18,377 nucleotides of DNA from JAYUKV01 sp043764135 (GCA_043764135.1 JAYUKV010000036.1:1-18377); one strand, 5' to 3'. Shown: positions 6,435-13,617, numbered from the stretch's first letter. Numbers and translations are program-made. The notes: generated by a model not told the origin, from the sequence alone.

Positions 6435-6469
6435 TTGTATACAAAAGTATTTTACATTTTTGTATACAA
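6435..6469. repeat. Twin palindrome TTGTATACAA between rplO and tRNA-Ile
   Basis: The 10-bp perfect palindrome TTGTATACAA occurs at 6435-6444 and again at 6460-6469. Together with flanking A/T the copies can fold into a 12-bp stem (6435-6446/6458-6469) with an 11-nt loop. No U run follows. It could be an RNA processing stem that frees the tRNA, or a double operator site. Confidence 0.6.
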
Positions 6470-6477
6470 ATGGTTAT

Positions 6478-6897
6478 TTATTTAATAACAGCCTCGACTC
6501 CTTTTGTCAAATTTACTCCATTTGAAGTATCAAATTTTAAGGTAGTTTTATCTGTGTTTTTATAGATTTTAACAGTCTTTACAAATTTAGTAATAATACC
6601 TTTTTCTTGCAATGCTGCAATTGTGATAATAGAACCTTCATCAAATGAATTGTTAAGAAGTGACAAAGCTAATTTATCAGTATTTCCTCTATCTAGAGTG
6701 TTAAATCCTCTAAACTTTGGTAGTCTTCTAATAATTGACTTTTGTCCACCTTCGAATCCAGTTCTCCAACCTCCAGATCTCTTGGTTTGGCCTTTATGAC
6801 CTTTACCTGAGTTCTTTCCTCTGTTAGAACCGTTTCCTCTACCTACTCTTTGTTGTCTCTTAGGTACAACTGGAATAGTATTTTCTAGTACAAACAT
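6478..6897 (-). CDS. rplO: Large subunit ribosomal protein L15 (uL15)
   Basis: L15 binds 23S rRNA late in 50S assembly. The 139-residue protein has the typical basic Gly-rich N-terminal extension (RVGRGNGSNRGKNSGKGHKG, about 18-37), then SGGWRTGFEGGQ and RRLPKFRGF. The C-terminal globular domain begins near 70 (DKLALSLL) and ends in GVEAVIK. Length is close to the usual 140-150. The start at 6897 gives a short family-like N-terminus. In most bacteria secY follows; here a tRNA does. It comes 30 nt after rplY rather than after L30. Confidence 0.96.
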   Translation of the reverse strand: MFVLENTIPVVPKRQQRVGRGNGSNRGKNSGKGHKGQTKRSGGWRTGFEGGQKSIIRRLPKFRGFNTLDRGNTDKLALSLLNNSFDEGSIITIAALQEKGIITKFVKTVKIYKNTDKTTLKFDTSNGVNLTKGVEAVIK

Positions 6898-6927
6898 AGT
6901 TATATTTTAGTATATTTTCAATTATAA

Positions 6928-7548
6928 TTACTTTGTTGTAGTTGGTGGGATAACTTCTTCTGCTACTGGTGTAGTATCTTCAATTACCTCTTCGCTCTCT
7001 GTTTCTACTACGACAACTGGCAAATCTTGATCATCTAATATAGTAAAGTCTCCGTCAATAATAATATCTTTTACAAAAATATTGTCATCAAGAGTTTCTA
7101 ATTTAGAGATATCAACTTTGATAGTTTCTGGTAGCTTTTCAGGAAGTGCTTCAACTTCAATTTGTTGAAGTTTTACAACAACTAATCCACCCATTGTCTT
7201 TACAACAGGAGCAACACCTATTAACTCAACTGGTACTTCAGCTGTAGTTTTCTTTTTAAGATCAACTGCTTTAAAATCTACATTTCTTAATTTTCTAGTT
7301 ACTGGATGAATATCCAAATCGTGAATGATAGCTGGAATTGTATTTCCACCTTCAACATTCAGATCTACAACATGGTTTTCACCTGCTGCTTTGTATAGCT
7401 TCAAAAAGTCTGATACTGCGAATTCTACTGCAATTGGCTCTTTCACGTTACCATAGATAATTCCTGGTGTTAAGCCTTGCCTATAAAGCTTTTTAGCTTG
7501 ATTTCCAAAGAGTGTTCTTGGTTTTACTGTTAATTGTGAGTGAGTCAT
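6928..7548 (-). CDS. rplY: Large subunit ribosomal protein L25, CTC-type (bL25)
   Basis: L25 binds 5S rRNA. The 206-residue protein has both domains of the long (CTC/TL5) form: the N-terminal 5S-binding barrel (about 1-95, with TPGIIYG and HDLDIHPVTRKLRNVDF) and the C-terminal domain (about 96-180, with VPVELIG and LPEKLPETIKVDIS). A Glu/Thr/Pro-rich tail follows. The gene is not normally part of the S10-spc cluster; here it lies 10 nt after tsf and 30 nt before rplO, in the place where L30 is expected. Confidence 0.93.
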   Translation of the reverse strand: MTHSQLTVKPRTLFGNQAKKLYRQGLTPGIIYGNVKEPIAVEFAVSDFLKLYKAAGENHVVDLNVEGGNTIPAIIHDLDIHPVTRKLRNVDFKAVDLKKKTTAEVPVELIGVAPVVKTMGGLVVVKLQQIEVEALPEKLPETIKVDISKLETLDDNIFVKDIIIDGDFTILDDQDLPVVVVETESEEVIEDTTPVAEEVIPPTTTK

Positions 7549-7558
7549 ATATATTTAT

Positions 7559-8143
7559 TTAATTAAGTGTAAGAATTACAAATTTTTCAATTAAAATCTT
7601 TTCACCAGTTTGTTGACTTACTGAAAGCATGTATTGCTCTACAGTTTGATCAGGAGAAATAAGGAAAGCTTGTTTAAGTAAAGATACTTCAGAAGTAATC
7701 TTAGACTTCTTACCTTCAAGGATCATTGAGATCTTATCAGCAGGCTTACCTTCATTTTCTAATTGTGTTTTAGCAATATCTAATTCACTTTCAATGAAAG
7801 TTTGATCTACGTCTTCTGGAGAAACAAACTTAGGTTGATATGCAGCAATGTGCAAACATAGTTGATTACCAAATGCCTTAAACTGATCTGATCTTGCAAC
7901 AAAATCAGTTTCACACTTTAAAACAACCATACAACCTATTCTTCCTTCGTGTACATAAGAAAAGACTGATCCTTGAGCTGTCGCTCTATCTGCTCTTGAA
8001 GCTGCTTTCATAACTCCTTGTTCTCTAAGGTGTTTAATTACAACTTCTTTATCAGTAGAACCTGTCTCATCGACTGCTTTTTTTATATCTTTAAGTGATA
8101 GAGCTGTTTCTTCTCTTATTACTTTTATTAATTCAATTGACAT
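7559..8143 (-). CDS. tsf: Elongation factor Ts, short form
   Basis: EF-Ts recycles EF-Tu by exchanging GDP for GTP. The 194-residue protein has the UBA-like N-terminal domain (1-50: IKVIREETALSLKDIKKAV and REQGVMKAASRADR) and the catalytic TDFVAR motif (79-84), followed by a single core half as in Thermus-like short EF-Ts, against about 283 residues in E. coli. It starts 1 nt past the rpsE stop. Elsewhere tsf almost always follows rpsB, so its place between S5 and L25/L15 is unusual. Confidence 0.95.
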   Translation of the reverse strand: MSIELIKVIREETALSLKDIKKAVDETGSTDKEVVIKHLREQGVMKAASRADRATAQGSVFSYVHEGRIGCMVVLKCETDFVARSDQFKAFGNQLCLHIAAYQPKFVSPEDVDQTFIESELDIAKTQLENEGKPADKISMILEGKKSKITSEVSLLKQAFLISPDQTVEQYMLSVSQQTGEKILIEKFVILTLN

Positions 8144-8144
8144 A

Positions 8145-9035
8145 TTAAACGTAGTTCTTTAGTGCGTTAATTACTGCTTCTACACCTACTACTTTATTAT
8201 TAGATCCTTGAATCTTTGAGTAGATGTTTTGAATTCCTGCTAATTGTAGGACTGGTCTTACGAATCCTCCTGCAATTAATGAAGTTCCTTTGTTAGCTGG
8301 TTTAAGTAGAATCTTTGCAGCTTTAAATTTTGTAATTGTAGAGAATGGTAATGAGAAGTTTTCATTAAGTTTGATCTTAATCATATTCTCTTTAGCTTTC
8401 TTTGTAGCTTTAGCTACAGCGTCTTGAAAATCCATACCTTTTCTGTTAGCAAATCCGATAGTTCCTTTCTTATCACCCACAACTACTAATGCAGCAAATC
8501 TCATTCTTTTACCACCTTTTACAACACGAGTTACTCTTTTTACAGTTATTACTTCTGTAAATAATTCAACTTCATTTTTATCAAATGGTTTTTTGAAGTT
8601 TGATTTTGAACCAAATTTTGATTTTGATGGTCCACCAAACTTTGAATTAAATCCACCTTTATTAAATCCAGGACGAGATGCATTACCACCCGGTTTATTG
8701 TTAAACCCACCTTGTCTATTATCACCTCCAGTTCTTGGAGTGTAAGGTCTGCTATCTCTAGTAGGCTTTACGTATGGTTTAGGGTAAGGTCTTCTTTCTG
8801 GCGCTGCTGTTGCAGTTGCAATTGTAGCTGAAACTGTAGTTGCAGATTGTGCTGCAGCTACTGGAGCTTTTTCAGTTGACTTAGTTTCTGTATTTGATTC
8901 TACTGCTGGAGTTTTAACTTCTTTAGTAGTTTCTTCAACTTTTGCTTTTGTCTCAATCTTTACTTCTTTTGCTGCGTCAGATGTTGAGTTGTTATTTATC
9001 TCTGGATTGTTAGTTATATTTTCTAAATTTTCCAT
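8145..9035 (-). CDS. rpsE: Small subunit ribosomal protein S5 (uS5) with a long low-complexity N-terminal extension
   Basis: S5 acts at the decoding centre and contacts S4 and S8. The S5 core starts near residue 157 (ELFTEVITVKRVTRVVKGGK) and runs to the end, with the dsRNA-binding fold and the C-terminal block LKPANKGTSLIAGGFVRPVL and VVGVEAVINAL. The core is of normal length apart from a shortened loop before KFKAAKILLKP. Before it lie about 155 extra residues. Residues 1-80 are Glu/Lys/Thr/Ala-rich; 81-105 are Pro/Tyr/Arg-rich; 108-147 are Gly/Phe/Asn/Lys-rich with GGFN-, PGFN- and KFG-type repeats, resembling RGG-like RNA-binding tracts. The ATG at 9035 lies 2 nt after rplR and no better internal start precedes the extension. 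Confidence 0.95.
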   Translation of the reverse strand: MENLENITNNPEINNNSTSDAAKEVKIETKAKVEETTKEVKTPAVESNTETKSTEKAPVAAAQSATTVSATIATATAAPERRPYPKPYVKPTRDSRPYTPRTGGDNRQGGFNNKPGGNASRPGFNKGGFNSKFGGPSKSKFGSKSNFKKPFDKNEVELFTEVITVKRVTRVVKGGKRMRFAALVVVGDKKGTIGFANRKGMDFQDAVAKATKKAKENMIKIKLNENFSLPFSTITKFKAAKILLKPANKGTSLIAGGFVRPVLQLAGIQNIYSKIQGSNNKVVGVEAVINALKNYV

Positions 9036-9037
9036 AA

Positions 9038-9358
9038 TTAAAACTTGATTTTATCTTCTCTGATTTTTTCTGCTAAAGCTTTAACTCTTCCGTGATATAG
9101 ATATCCATTTCTATTAAAAGAAATTTCTTCAATCTTGTTAGCATTTAAAAACTTAGCAACTTGATCACCAACATTTTGGGCTTGTTCTGTTTTGTTACCT
9201 TTTAATTTAGAAGATGTAGCAGTAAAAATTGGTCTTAATGTTACAGGTTCTAGTACTTGTGCTAAAATATTAAGATTTGATCTCGTAACAGTAACAATAT
9301 GCTTGTTCTTGTTAATCTTAGCCATAGTTCTATTCTTTTTAATTTGTCTTGTAGCCAT
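9038..9358 (-). CDS. rplR: Large subunit ribosomal protein L18 (uL18)
   Basis: L18 binds 5S rRNA and attaches it to the 50S subunit. The 106-residue protein shows the family pattern: a basic N-terminus, HIVTVTRSNLNILAQVLE (20-37), a central helix (VGDQVAKFL) and the C-terminal NRNGYLYHGRVKALAEKIRE. It is slightly short at the N-terminus (usual 110-120). An ATG at codon 12 is possible, but the upstream one is 3 nt past the rplF stop and keeps the basic tail. It is followed by rpsE after 2 nt, so translation is probably coupled. Confidence 0.93.
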   Translation of the reverse strand: MATRQIKKNRTMAKINKNKHIVTVTRSNLNILAQVLEPVTLRPIFTATSSKLKGNKTEQAQNVGDQVAKFLNANKIEEISFNRNGYLYHGRVKALAEKIREDKIKF

Positions 9359-9361
9359 ATA

Positions 9362-9898
9362 TTATTTTTTACCTTTTTTACCAACTTTCTTTCTGTAAAA
9401 TCTATCAGGGAATTTAAATCCTTTGTGTTTGTAAACATCACAAGGTTTCATATCATGAATATTAGTGAAGAAATCACCAATTTGTTGTTTATCACATGAT
9501 GTTCCTGATAAAGTATTTTTATTTAATTCTAATTTGATTACGCTAGGAATGTCGACAACTACTGGATGTGAGAAGCCGATATGTAATGTCAGTTTGGATC
9601 CTAATTCCATTTTGTAACCGACACCGTTAAGTTCCAATGTTTTGCTAAAACCTTCGCCTACTCCAGTGATTATATTGTTCGCGTTCGCTCTAGTTGTTCC
9701 CCACAAAGCTCTTGAAGTTTTTGATTTTTCATCATCAACTGAAAAAGTAATTTCGTTACCTTCTTGGTTGAATTTAATGATTGGGAGAACTTTCATTGAT
9801 AACTCTCCTTTTGGACCTTTTGCACTTAAAACATCATCTTTGAATGTTACTTGTACAGAAGAAGGAACTGTTATAATTTTTTTTCCGATTCTTGACAT
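9362..9898 (-). CDS. rplF: Large subunit ribosomal protein L6 (uL6)
   Basis: L6 binds 23S rRNA near the sarcin-ricin loop. At 178 residues it has normal length: start MSRIGKKIITVPSSVQV, KGPKGELSM (28-36), the repeat of the beta fold with NGVGYKMELGSKLTLHIGFSHPV, and a C-terminus corresponding to the family's Y-K-x-K-G and basic tail (YKHKGFKF, then KKVGKKGKK). It follows rpsH across the longest spacer in the cluster (85 nt, structured) and precedes rplR by 3 nt. Confidence 0.95.
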   Translation of the reverse strand: MSRIGKKIITVPSSVQVTFKDDVLSAKGPKGELSMKVLPIIKFNQEGNEITFSVDDEKSKTSRALWGTTRANANNIITGVGEGFSKTLELNGVGYKMELGSKLTLHIGFSHPVVVDIPSVIKLELNKNTLSGTSCDKQQIGDFFTNIHDMKPCDVYKHKGFKFPDRFYRKKVGKKGKK

Positions 9899-9916
9899 AT
9901 TTAATGTTAAATTGTG

Positions 9917-9971
9917 TTTGGGGTTTTAAAACAATTGTTTTAGAAGAGTTTATTTATAGATAAACCCCAAA
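9917..9971 (-). promoter_or_regulatory. Structured spacer between rpsH and rplF, candidate RNA regulatory element
   Basis: TTTGGGGTTT (9917-9926) and AAACCCCAAA (9962-9971) form a perfect 10-bp outer stem. Inside it lie a 14-bp palindrome, AAAACAATTGTTTT (9928-9941), and GTTTAT/ATAAAC (9948-9953/9960-9965). The latter competes with the outer stem for the same bases, so two alternative folds exist. It occupies most of the only long gap inside the cluster. No promoter or SD is evident. S8 is known to autoregulate the spc operon of E. coli by binding mRNA; whether this element does so is inference. Confidence 0.45.
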
Positions 9972-9983
9972 ATCCTATTTTTT

Positions 9984-10352
9984 TTAGTAGATTTGGAATA
10001 ATAATTCCCCACCTACTTTATTTGATTTAGCTTCAACATTAGTGTAAACACCTTTTGAAGTAGACAAGATATTGTAACCTAAACCTCCAAAAATCTTTGG
10101 TAAGTTAGTATAAGTTACATATACTCTTTGTCCTGGTTTTGAAACTACTTTTAATTTGTTAATCTTATCAGTCAAAGTTACATTGATTGTTCTCTCTGTT
10201 TCTTCGAATGATGCAAAATAACCAATTTTAGTTAGTTTTACAACACAGCTTTTAATCAAATTACTTTTTAAAACTTCCACTTGAGGATTTCCTGCAGTGA
10301 CTGCATTGTTTACTCTAGCTACGAAGTCTGACATATAGTGATTCATTGACAT
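9984..10352 (-). CDS. rpsH: Small subunit ribosomal protein S8 (uS8)
   Basis: S8 binds the central domain of 16S rRNA (helix 21) and in E. coli represses the spc operon. The 122-residue protein has the S8 start (MSDFVARVNNAVTAG, the Met at 7), and the C-terminal block TYTNLPKIFGGLGYNILSTSKGVYTNVEAKSNKVGGELLFQIY. Three Met codons lie in the first seven; the first (10352) is annotated, but the one at 10334 fits the family equally well. It lies 11 nt after rpsN and is followed by the structured 85-nt spacer. Confidence 0.94.
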   Translation of the reverse strand: MSMNHYMSDFVARVNNAVTAGNPQVEVLKSNLIKSCVVKLTKIGYFASFEETERTINVTLTDKINKLKVVSKPGQRVYVTYTNLPKIFGGLGYNILSTSKGVYTNVEAKSNKVGGELLFQIY

Positions 10353-10363
10353 AACTGTATGTT

Positions 10364-10549
10364 TTAATTGCTGCTTTTGAAAAAGCCTACCAATTCACCT
10401 TTAAGAGCAGCTTCTCTTACACAGATACGACACATGTCGAATCTTCTAAGATAACCTGCCTTACGACCGCATTGATTGCATCGTCTGACAACTCTAGATG
10501 GGTATTTTGGTTTTTTAAGTGCTTTTACTATTAATGCTTTTCTTGCCAT
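10364..10549 (-). CDS. rpsN: Small subunit ribosomal protein S14, zinc-binding type (uS14)
   Basis: S14 joins the head of the 30S subunit late in assembly. The 61-residue protein is the short, type Z form, with a zinc ribbon made by C24-x2-C27 and C40-x2-C43. ARKALIVKALKKPKYPSR and YLRRFDMCRICVRE follow the family pattern. It sits between L5 and S8 as in most bacteria, 3 nt after rplE, so translational coupling is likely. A Zn-independent paralogue is not present in this window. Confidence 0.96.
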   Translation of the reverse strand: MARKALIVKALKKPKYPSRVVRRCNQCGRKAGYLRRFDMCRICVREAALKGELVGFFKSSN

Positions 10550-10552
10550 AGT

Positions 10553-11092
10553 TTATTTTTTAAATGGGAAGTTAAGGTTTTTTAGTAATTCAATATTATT
10601 CTCCGATGGTGTTGTAAATGCAACATTTACTTGCATACCGAAGTTAAATCCTGTATCAAAACCAACCGCGGGGAAGATTGATGTGCTTTCGATACCGACT
10701 GAATAAGTTGAATAATTTTTATCAAAAGAGGTAGATTTTATTCCTCTAAAATCTCTTGTTCTAGGTAAACCTAAAAACACTAGACTTACTATGAAATCTT
10801 GAGCAGCTTTACCTCTCAGTGTTACCTGACAAGCAACAAGCTCATTTTTTCTTAGTTTGAAACCTGCAACTGAAACTCTAGATTTGATTGCTTTAGGTTT
10901 TTGACCAGTTAGTTTCTCAAGATATCCGATGATTTCTTGTTTAACCTTGTTGTCATACTTACCCATACCAATATTAATAGCCACTTTAGCAACTCTAGGA
11001 GCAGCCATAATGTTAGTAATATTTAGTTCTTTAGCAGTCTTCTCTACAGCATCGTTGTAGAATTTGTTAGAATTAATTGTTAGTGAACTCAT
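10553..11092 (-). CDS. rplE: Large subunit ribosomal protein L5 (uL5)
   Basis: L5 binds 5S rRNA and forms a bridge to S13. At 179 residues it has the normal length. Recognisable blocks are NITNIMAAPRVAKVAINIGMG (about 24-44), LTGQKPKAIKSRVSVAGFKLRKNE, VTLRGKAAQDF, GLPRTRDFRGIKSTSFD and a C-terminal NVAFTTPSENNIELLKNLNFPF. It begins 7 nt past rplX and is followed after 3 nt by rpsN. Confidence 0.96.
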   Translation of the reverse strand: MSSLTINSNKFYNDAVEKTAKELNITNIMAAPRVAKVAINIGMGKYDNKVKQEIIGYLEKLTGQKPKAIKSRVSVAGFKLRKNELVACQVTLRGKAAQDFIVSLVFLGLPRTRDFRGIKSTSFDKNYSTYSVGIESTSIFPAVGFDTGFNFGMQVNVAFTTPSENNIELLKNLNFPFKK

Positions 11093-11099
11093 AATTTGA

Positions 11100-11486
11100 T
11101 TATTTAGTTTCTTTTAATTCTTTAGAATCTTTAGATCTAGGCAAGATTGTCTTTGCAACTGTTTTACCAGTTTTTAAATACTCTCTTGATTTTTTACCAT
11201 CTTTACCTACTACAATCTTAGATCGTGAGATCTTACCATCTGATACTAACATTACATTAGAGATGTTGATTGGTCTGTATGTTTGGCTTATAGATCCAGG
11301 CATTTGTGCAAGCACATTGCTTTTTTGATACTTTGCAATTGTTGGTACTGAAGAAACAACTACTCTAGTTATTGTCTTCTTACCTTTTGTTGTTTTGATA
11401 ACATCTGTTACTACACCTTCGGTACCTTTGTAGTTACCTGCGATAATTTTCACATTGTCACCAGCTTGGATTTTTGCGATAGCCAT
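11100..11486 (-). CDS. rplX: Large subunit ribosomal protein L24 (uL24)
   Basis: L24 initiates 50S assembly on 23S rRNA. The 128-residue protein starts with the KOW motif (IQAGDNVKIIAGNYKGTEGVV, about 6-26) and continues with PGSISQTYRPINISNVMLV (63-81), corresponding to the family's PIxxSNVxL. It is about 20 residues longer than usual because of a Lys/Ser/Glu-rich C-terminal tail. It lies 18 nt after rplN. The start is AT-flanked with no SD. Confidence 0.94.
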   Translation of the reverse strand: MAIAKIQAGDNVKIIAGNYKGTEGVVTDVIKTTKGKKTITRVVVSSVPTIAKYQKSNVLAQMPGSISQTYRPINISNVMLVSDGKISRSKIVVGKDGKKSREYLKTGKTVAKTILPRSKDSKELKETK

Positions 11487-11504
11487 ATATTGTAATTATA
11501 ATTT

Positions 11505-11876
11505 TTATAATACTTCTTCAGCTAATGAAACAACTTTAGGATACAAACCTGAGTTTCTTACTTCTCTTGAGATTGGTCCAAATACACGAGTACCGATTGG
11601 TACATGCTCTTTGTTCACAATTACTCCAGCGTTGTCAGAAAAACTGATTGATGTTCCATCAGCTCTTGTCACTTTGGCTTTGGTTCTTACGATTAATATC
11701 TTTACCTTAGCACCTTTTTTGATTTTACCATTAGGTGAAGAAGATTTAACCGAGCCCATTACTACATCACCAACAGAAACAGATCCGCGGTTGTTTTTAC
11801 CATTTACGGCAAATAACATTACTCTTTGAGCACCTGAGTTGTCAGCTACGTTTAGTATACTTCGTTCTTGTAACAT
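11505..11876 (-). CDS. rplN: Large subunit ribosomal protein L14 (uL14)
   Basis: L14 bridges the 50S and 30S subunits next to L19. The 123-residue protein is full length: MLQERSILNVADNSGAQRVM at the N-terminus, GDVVMGSVKSSSPNGKIKKG in the middle, VRTKAKVTRADGTSISFSDNAGVIVN, and FGPISREVRNSGLYPKVVSLAEEVL at the C-terminus. In the usual order rpsQ comes just before it; here rplP does. Confidence 0.97.
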   Translation of the reverse strand: MLQERSILNVADNSGAQRVMLFAVNGKNNRGSVSVGDVVMGSVKSSSPNGKIKKGAKVKILIVRTKAKVTRADGTSISFSDNAGVIVNKEHVPIGTRVFGPISREVRNSGLYPKVVSLAEEVL

Positions 11877-11900
11877 AATCTTTATTAATAATTTTAGCGA

Positions 11901-12326
11901 TTAGTTAAATAAATCGTTTTTAGTAATAACTCTACAAGCGAAAGGTAGTTTGTGTGCGGCGATTCTGAAAGCTTCTTTGACTTTAGCTTCATCTATCCCT
12001 CTAACCTCGAAGATAATTCTTCCTGGTTTAACGGGGAACATGAAGTAATCAATAGATCCAGTACCTGATCCCATCACAGCAGCCAATCCTTTACCAGTAA
12101 CTGGTCTAGAAGGGAATACTCTGATGTATACTTTACCACCTTTACATCTCTTTGAGATTACTTTTCTTGCTGCTTCAATCTGTCTAGAAGTCAACCACTT
12201 AGTTTCAGTAGCCATCAAACCGATTTCTCCGTTTTCTAGCTTTGAACCTCGAGCCATTGTACCTCTTCTTGACTGGCCATATCTGTTGTACACTTTTCTG
12301 TGGACAATTTTTTTAGGAGTTAACAT
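11901..12326 (-). CDS. rplP: Large subunit ribosomal protein L16 (uL16)
   Basis: L16 organises the A-site side of the peptidyl transferase centre. The 141-residue protein is full length with MLTPKKIVHRKVYNRYGQSR at the start, the conserved TSRQIEAARKVISKRCKGG block (46-64), RVFPSRPVTGKGLAAVMGSG and VKPGRIIFEVRG. It follows rpsQ by 20 nt. The canonical order is S3-L16-L29-S17-L14, so this gene has exchanged places with S17, and no L29 gene fits in the 24 nt between it and rplN. Confidence 0.97.
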   Translation of the reverse strand: MLTPKKIVHRKVYNRYGQSRRGTMARGSKLENGEIGLMATETKWLTSRQIEAARKVISKRCKGGKVYIRVFPSRPVTGKGLAAVMGSGTGSIDYFMFPVKPGRIIFEVRGIDEAKVKEAFRIAAHKLPFACRVITKNDLFN

Positions 12327-12346
12327 AGTAATAATTTTTTAATTTA

Positions 12347-12565
12347 TTATAGTTCAACAACCTTAAAATGAATTGTTTTAGAAATTGGACGACAAGATAT
12401 AATCTCTACTGATTGACCAACTGTAAAAGTTGATGAATCTGTACAAGCAACAGAATATCTTTTTTTAGTGTTTACGGCTTTCTTGTATTTAGTGTTCATT
12501 TTAGGTGTAACTACTTCTACAACGATTGCCTTGTTCATTTTGTTTGAAACTACTTTTCCAGTCAT
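12347..12565 (-). CDS. rpsQ: Small subunit ribosomal protein S17 (uS17)
   Basis: S17 binds 16S rRNA helices 7 and 11 early in 30S assembly. The 72-residue protein is an OB fold with the typical GKVVSNKMNKAIVVEVV (3-19), a Lys-rich middle strand (KYKKAVNTKKRYSVACTD) and ISCRPISKTIHFKVVEL at the end. It is slightly shorter than usual (80-90). It lies directly after rpsC (7 nt) and before rplP, an order unlike the standard one. Confidence 0.93.
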   Translation of the reverse strand: MTGKVVSNKMNKAIVVEVVTPKMNTKYKKAVNTKKRYSVACTDSSTFTVGQSVEIISCRPISKTIHFKVVEL

Positions 12566-12572
12566 GTGATGT

Positions 12573-13256
12573 TTATGAATTAAAGTTAGTTAATTTGTCT
12601 CCCTTATACATCATAATACTAACTCCCAGAATTCCAGCAACAGTCTTACAGTGAACATGTGCATGATCAATGTTAGCGTCGATAGTATGTCTTGGAATAG
12701 AACCATAGCCGAATTTTTCTTCTCTCGCGATTTCCGATCCGTTAATACGGCCTGAAATTTTGATTTTACATCCTGGAATTCCTGATTGTTTGACTTTCTC
12801 AAGTGTGAACTTGCAAACTCTTCTAACCGCTGTTCCTTTTTGTAACATGTAAGCTATTTCATCTGCTACAGCTTTCGATGAAGTGTAAGGATTTTTAATT
12901 TCAACAACATCAAGTCTTGTATCTTGAGGTAGTTGGAATTTTTTGAGCAAATCTGTTTTAAGGGTATTAATTGAAGCTCCTGATTTACCAATGATGATAC
13001 CTGGCTTAGTAGCGTAGATAGTGATTTCCACTCTCTTGATATATCTCTTGATAATCACATCTACAATCCCAGCAACTTTCAATTTAGTGTGCAAGAATTT
13101 TCTCATGTTAATATCTTGTTTCAAAAGAGTTGCATAAGACTTCTTAGACGCAAACCAAACTGATTTTGGTAGTTGTGAAGGATCTTTGATGTTAGCATCA
13201 TTATTTCCCATTATTTTTTTTGCTCTAAATAAATTTACTGATATTTTTGATCCCAT
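12573..13256 (-). CDS. rpsC: Small subunit ribosomal protein S3 (uS3)
   Basis: S3 lines the mRNA entry tunnel of the 30S head. The 227-residue protein carries an N-terminal region (MGSKISVNLFR, with FASKKSYATLLKQD), a type 2 KH domain with the loop GIIIGKSG (86-93), and the C-terminal domain with GCKIKISGRINGSEIAREE and GSIPRHTIDANIDHAH. The tail is short and ends soon after GVSIMMYKGDKL. An insertion of about ten residues near 14-26 precedes the first helix. It lies 19 nt after rplV. Confidence 0.96.
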   Translation of the reverse strand: MGSKISVNLFRAKKIMGNNDANIKDPSQLPKSVWFASKKSYATLLKQDINMRKFLHTKLKVAGIVDVIIKRYIKRVEITIYATKPGIIIGKSGASINTLKTDLLKKFQLPQDTRLDVVEIKNPYTSSKAVADEIAYMLQKGTAVRRVCKFTLEKVKQSGIPGCKIKISGRINGSEIAREEKFGYGSIPRHTIDANIDHAHVHCKTVAGILGVSIMMYKGDKLTNFNS

Positions 13257-13275
13257 AGGTATAATTTCTAATAAT

Positions 13276-13617
13276 TTATTTAGATAGTGAAGTTAATTGA
13301 ACCTTTAAACGGCTGTATCTCCTTCTAATTCTAAATGCAGTACCTCTCGCTCTTGGAACTACTCTGTATAACTTCTGAGCTTCCTCTGCTACAATCTTAT
13401 CAACTATATAATAAGGATAAGAAGTTTCAGTGATTTTCATATTGTTAGCAGCGTTGAGTAAAAGCTTAGATACTTCATTAGACTTTCCTTTGTTAATAAC
13501 AGTTAGAGCATCTAATGCTTTATCAAGTCTCATTCCGCGAATTGCGTTTATGATTAATCTTGATTTTCTCGGTGAGTAAGCTAATAATGCGCTAGCGTTG
13601 TATTCTGATTTAGTCAT
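13276..13617 (-). CDS. rplV: Large subunit ribosomal protein L22 (uL22)
   Basis: L22 lines the nascent peptide exit tunnel. The 113-residue protein has the standard pattern: LLAYSPRKSRLIINAIRGM (11-29), the helix VSKLLLNAANN, and a C-terminal beta hairpin that reaches the tunnel wall (YRVVPRARGTAFRIRRRYSR). Length matches the family (about 110-115). It starts 6 nt after rplB. The order S19 then L22 is exchanged here relative to L2: the transcript reads L23, S19, L2, L22 by position, with S19 (14740-14471) ahead of L2 (14463-13624). Confidence 0.95.
   Translation of the reverse strand: MTKSEYNASALLAYSPRKSRLIINAIRGMRLDKALDALTVINKGKSNEVSKLLLNAANNMKITETSYPYYIVDKIVAEEAQKLYRVVPRARGTAFRIRRRYSRLKVQLTSLSK

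Noticed and set aside
9192..9929. Plus-strand frames opposite rplR and rplF
   Set aside because: Antisense shadows of conserved ribosomal protein genes.
11877..12346. An L29 gene hidden in the spacers or fused to L16 or S17
   Set aside because: The spacers are 20 and 24 nt, and both neighbouring proteins have normal length with no L29-like helix.
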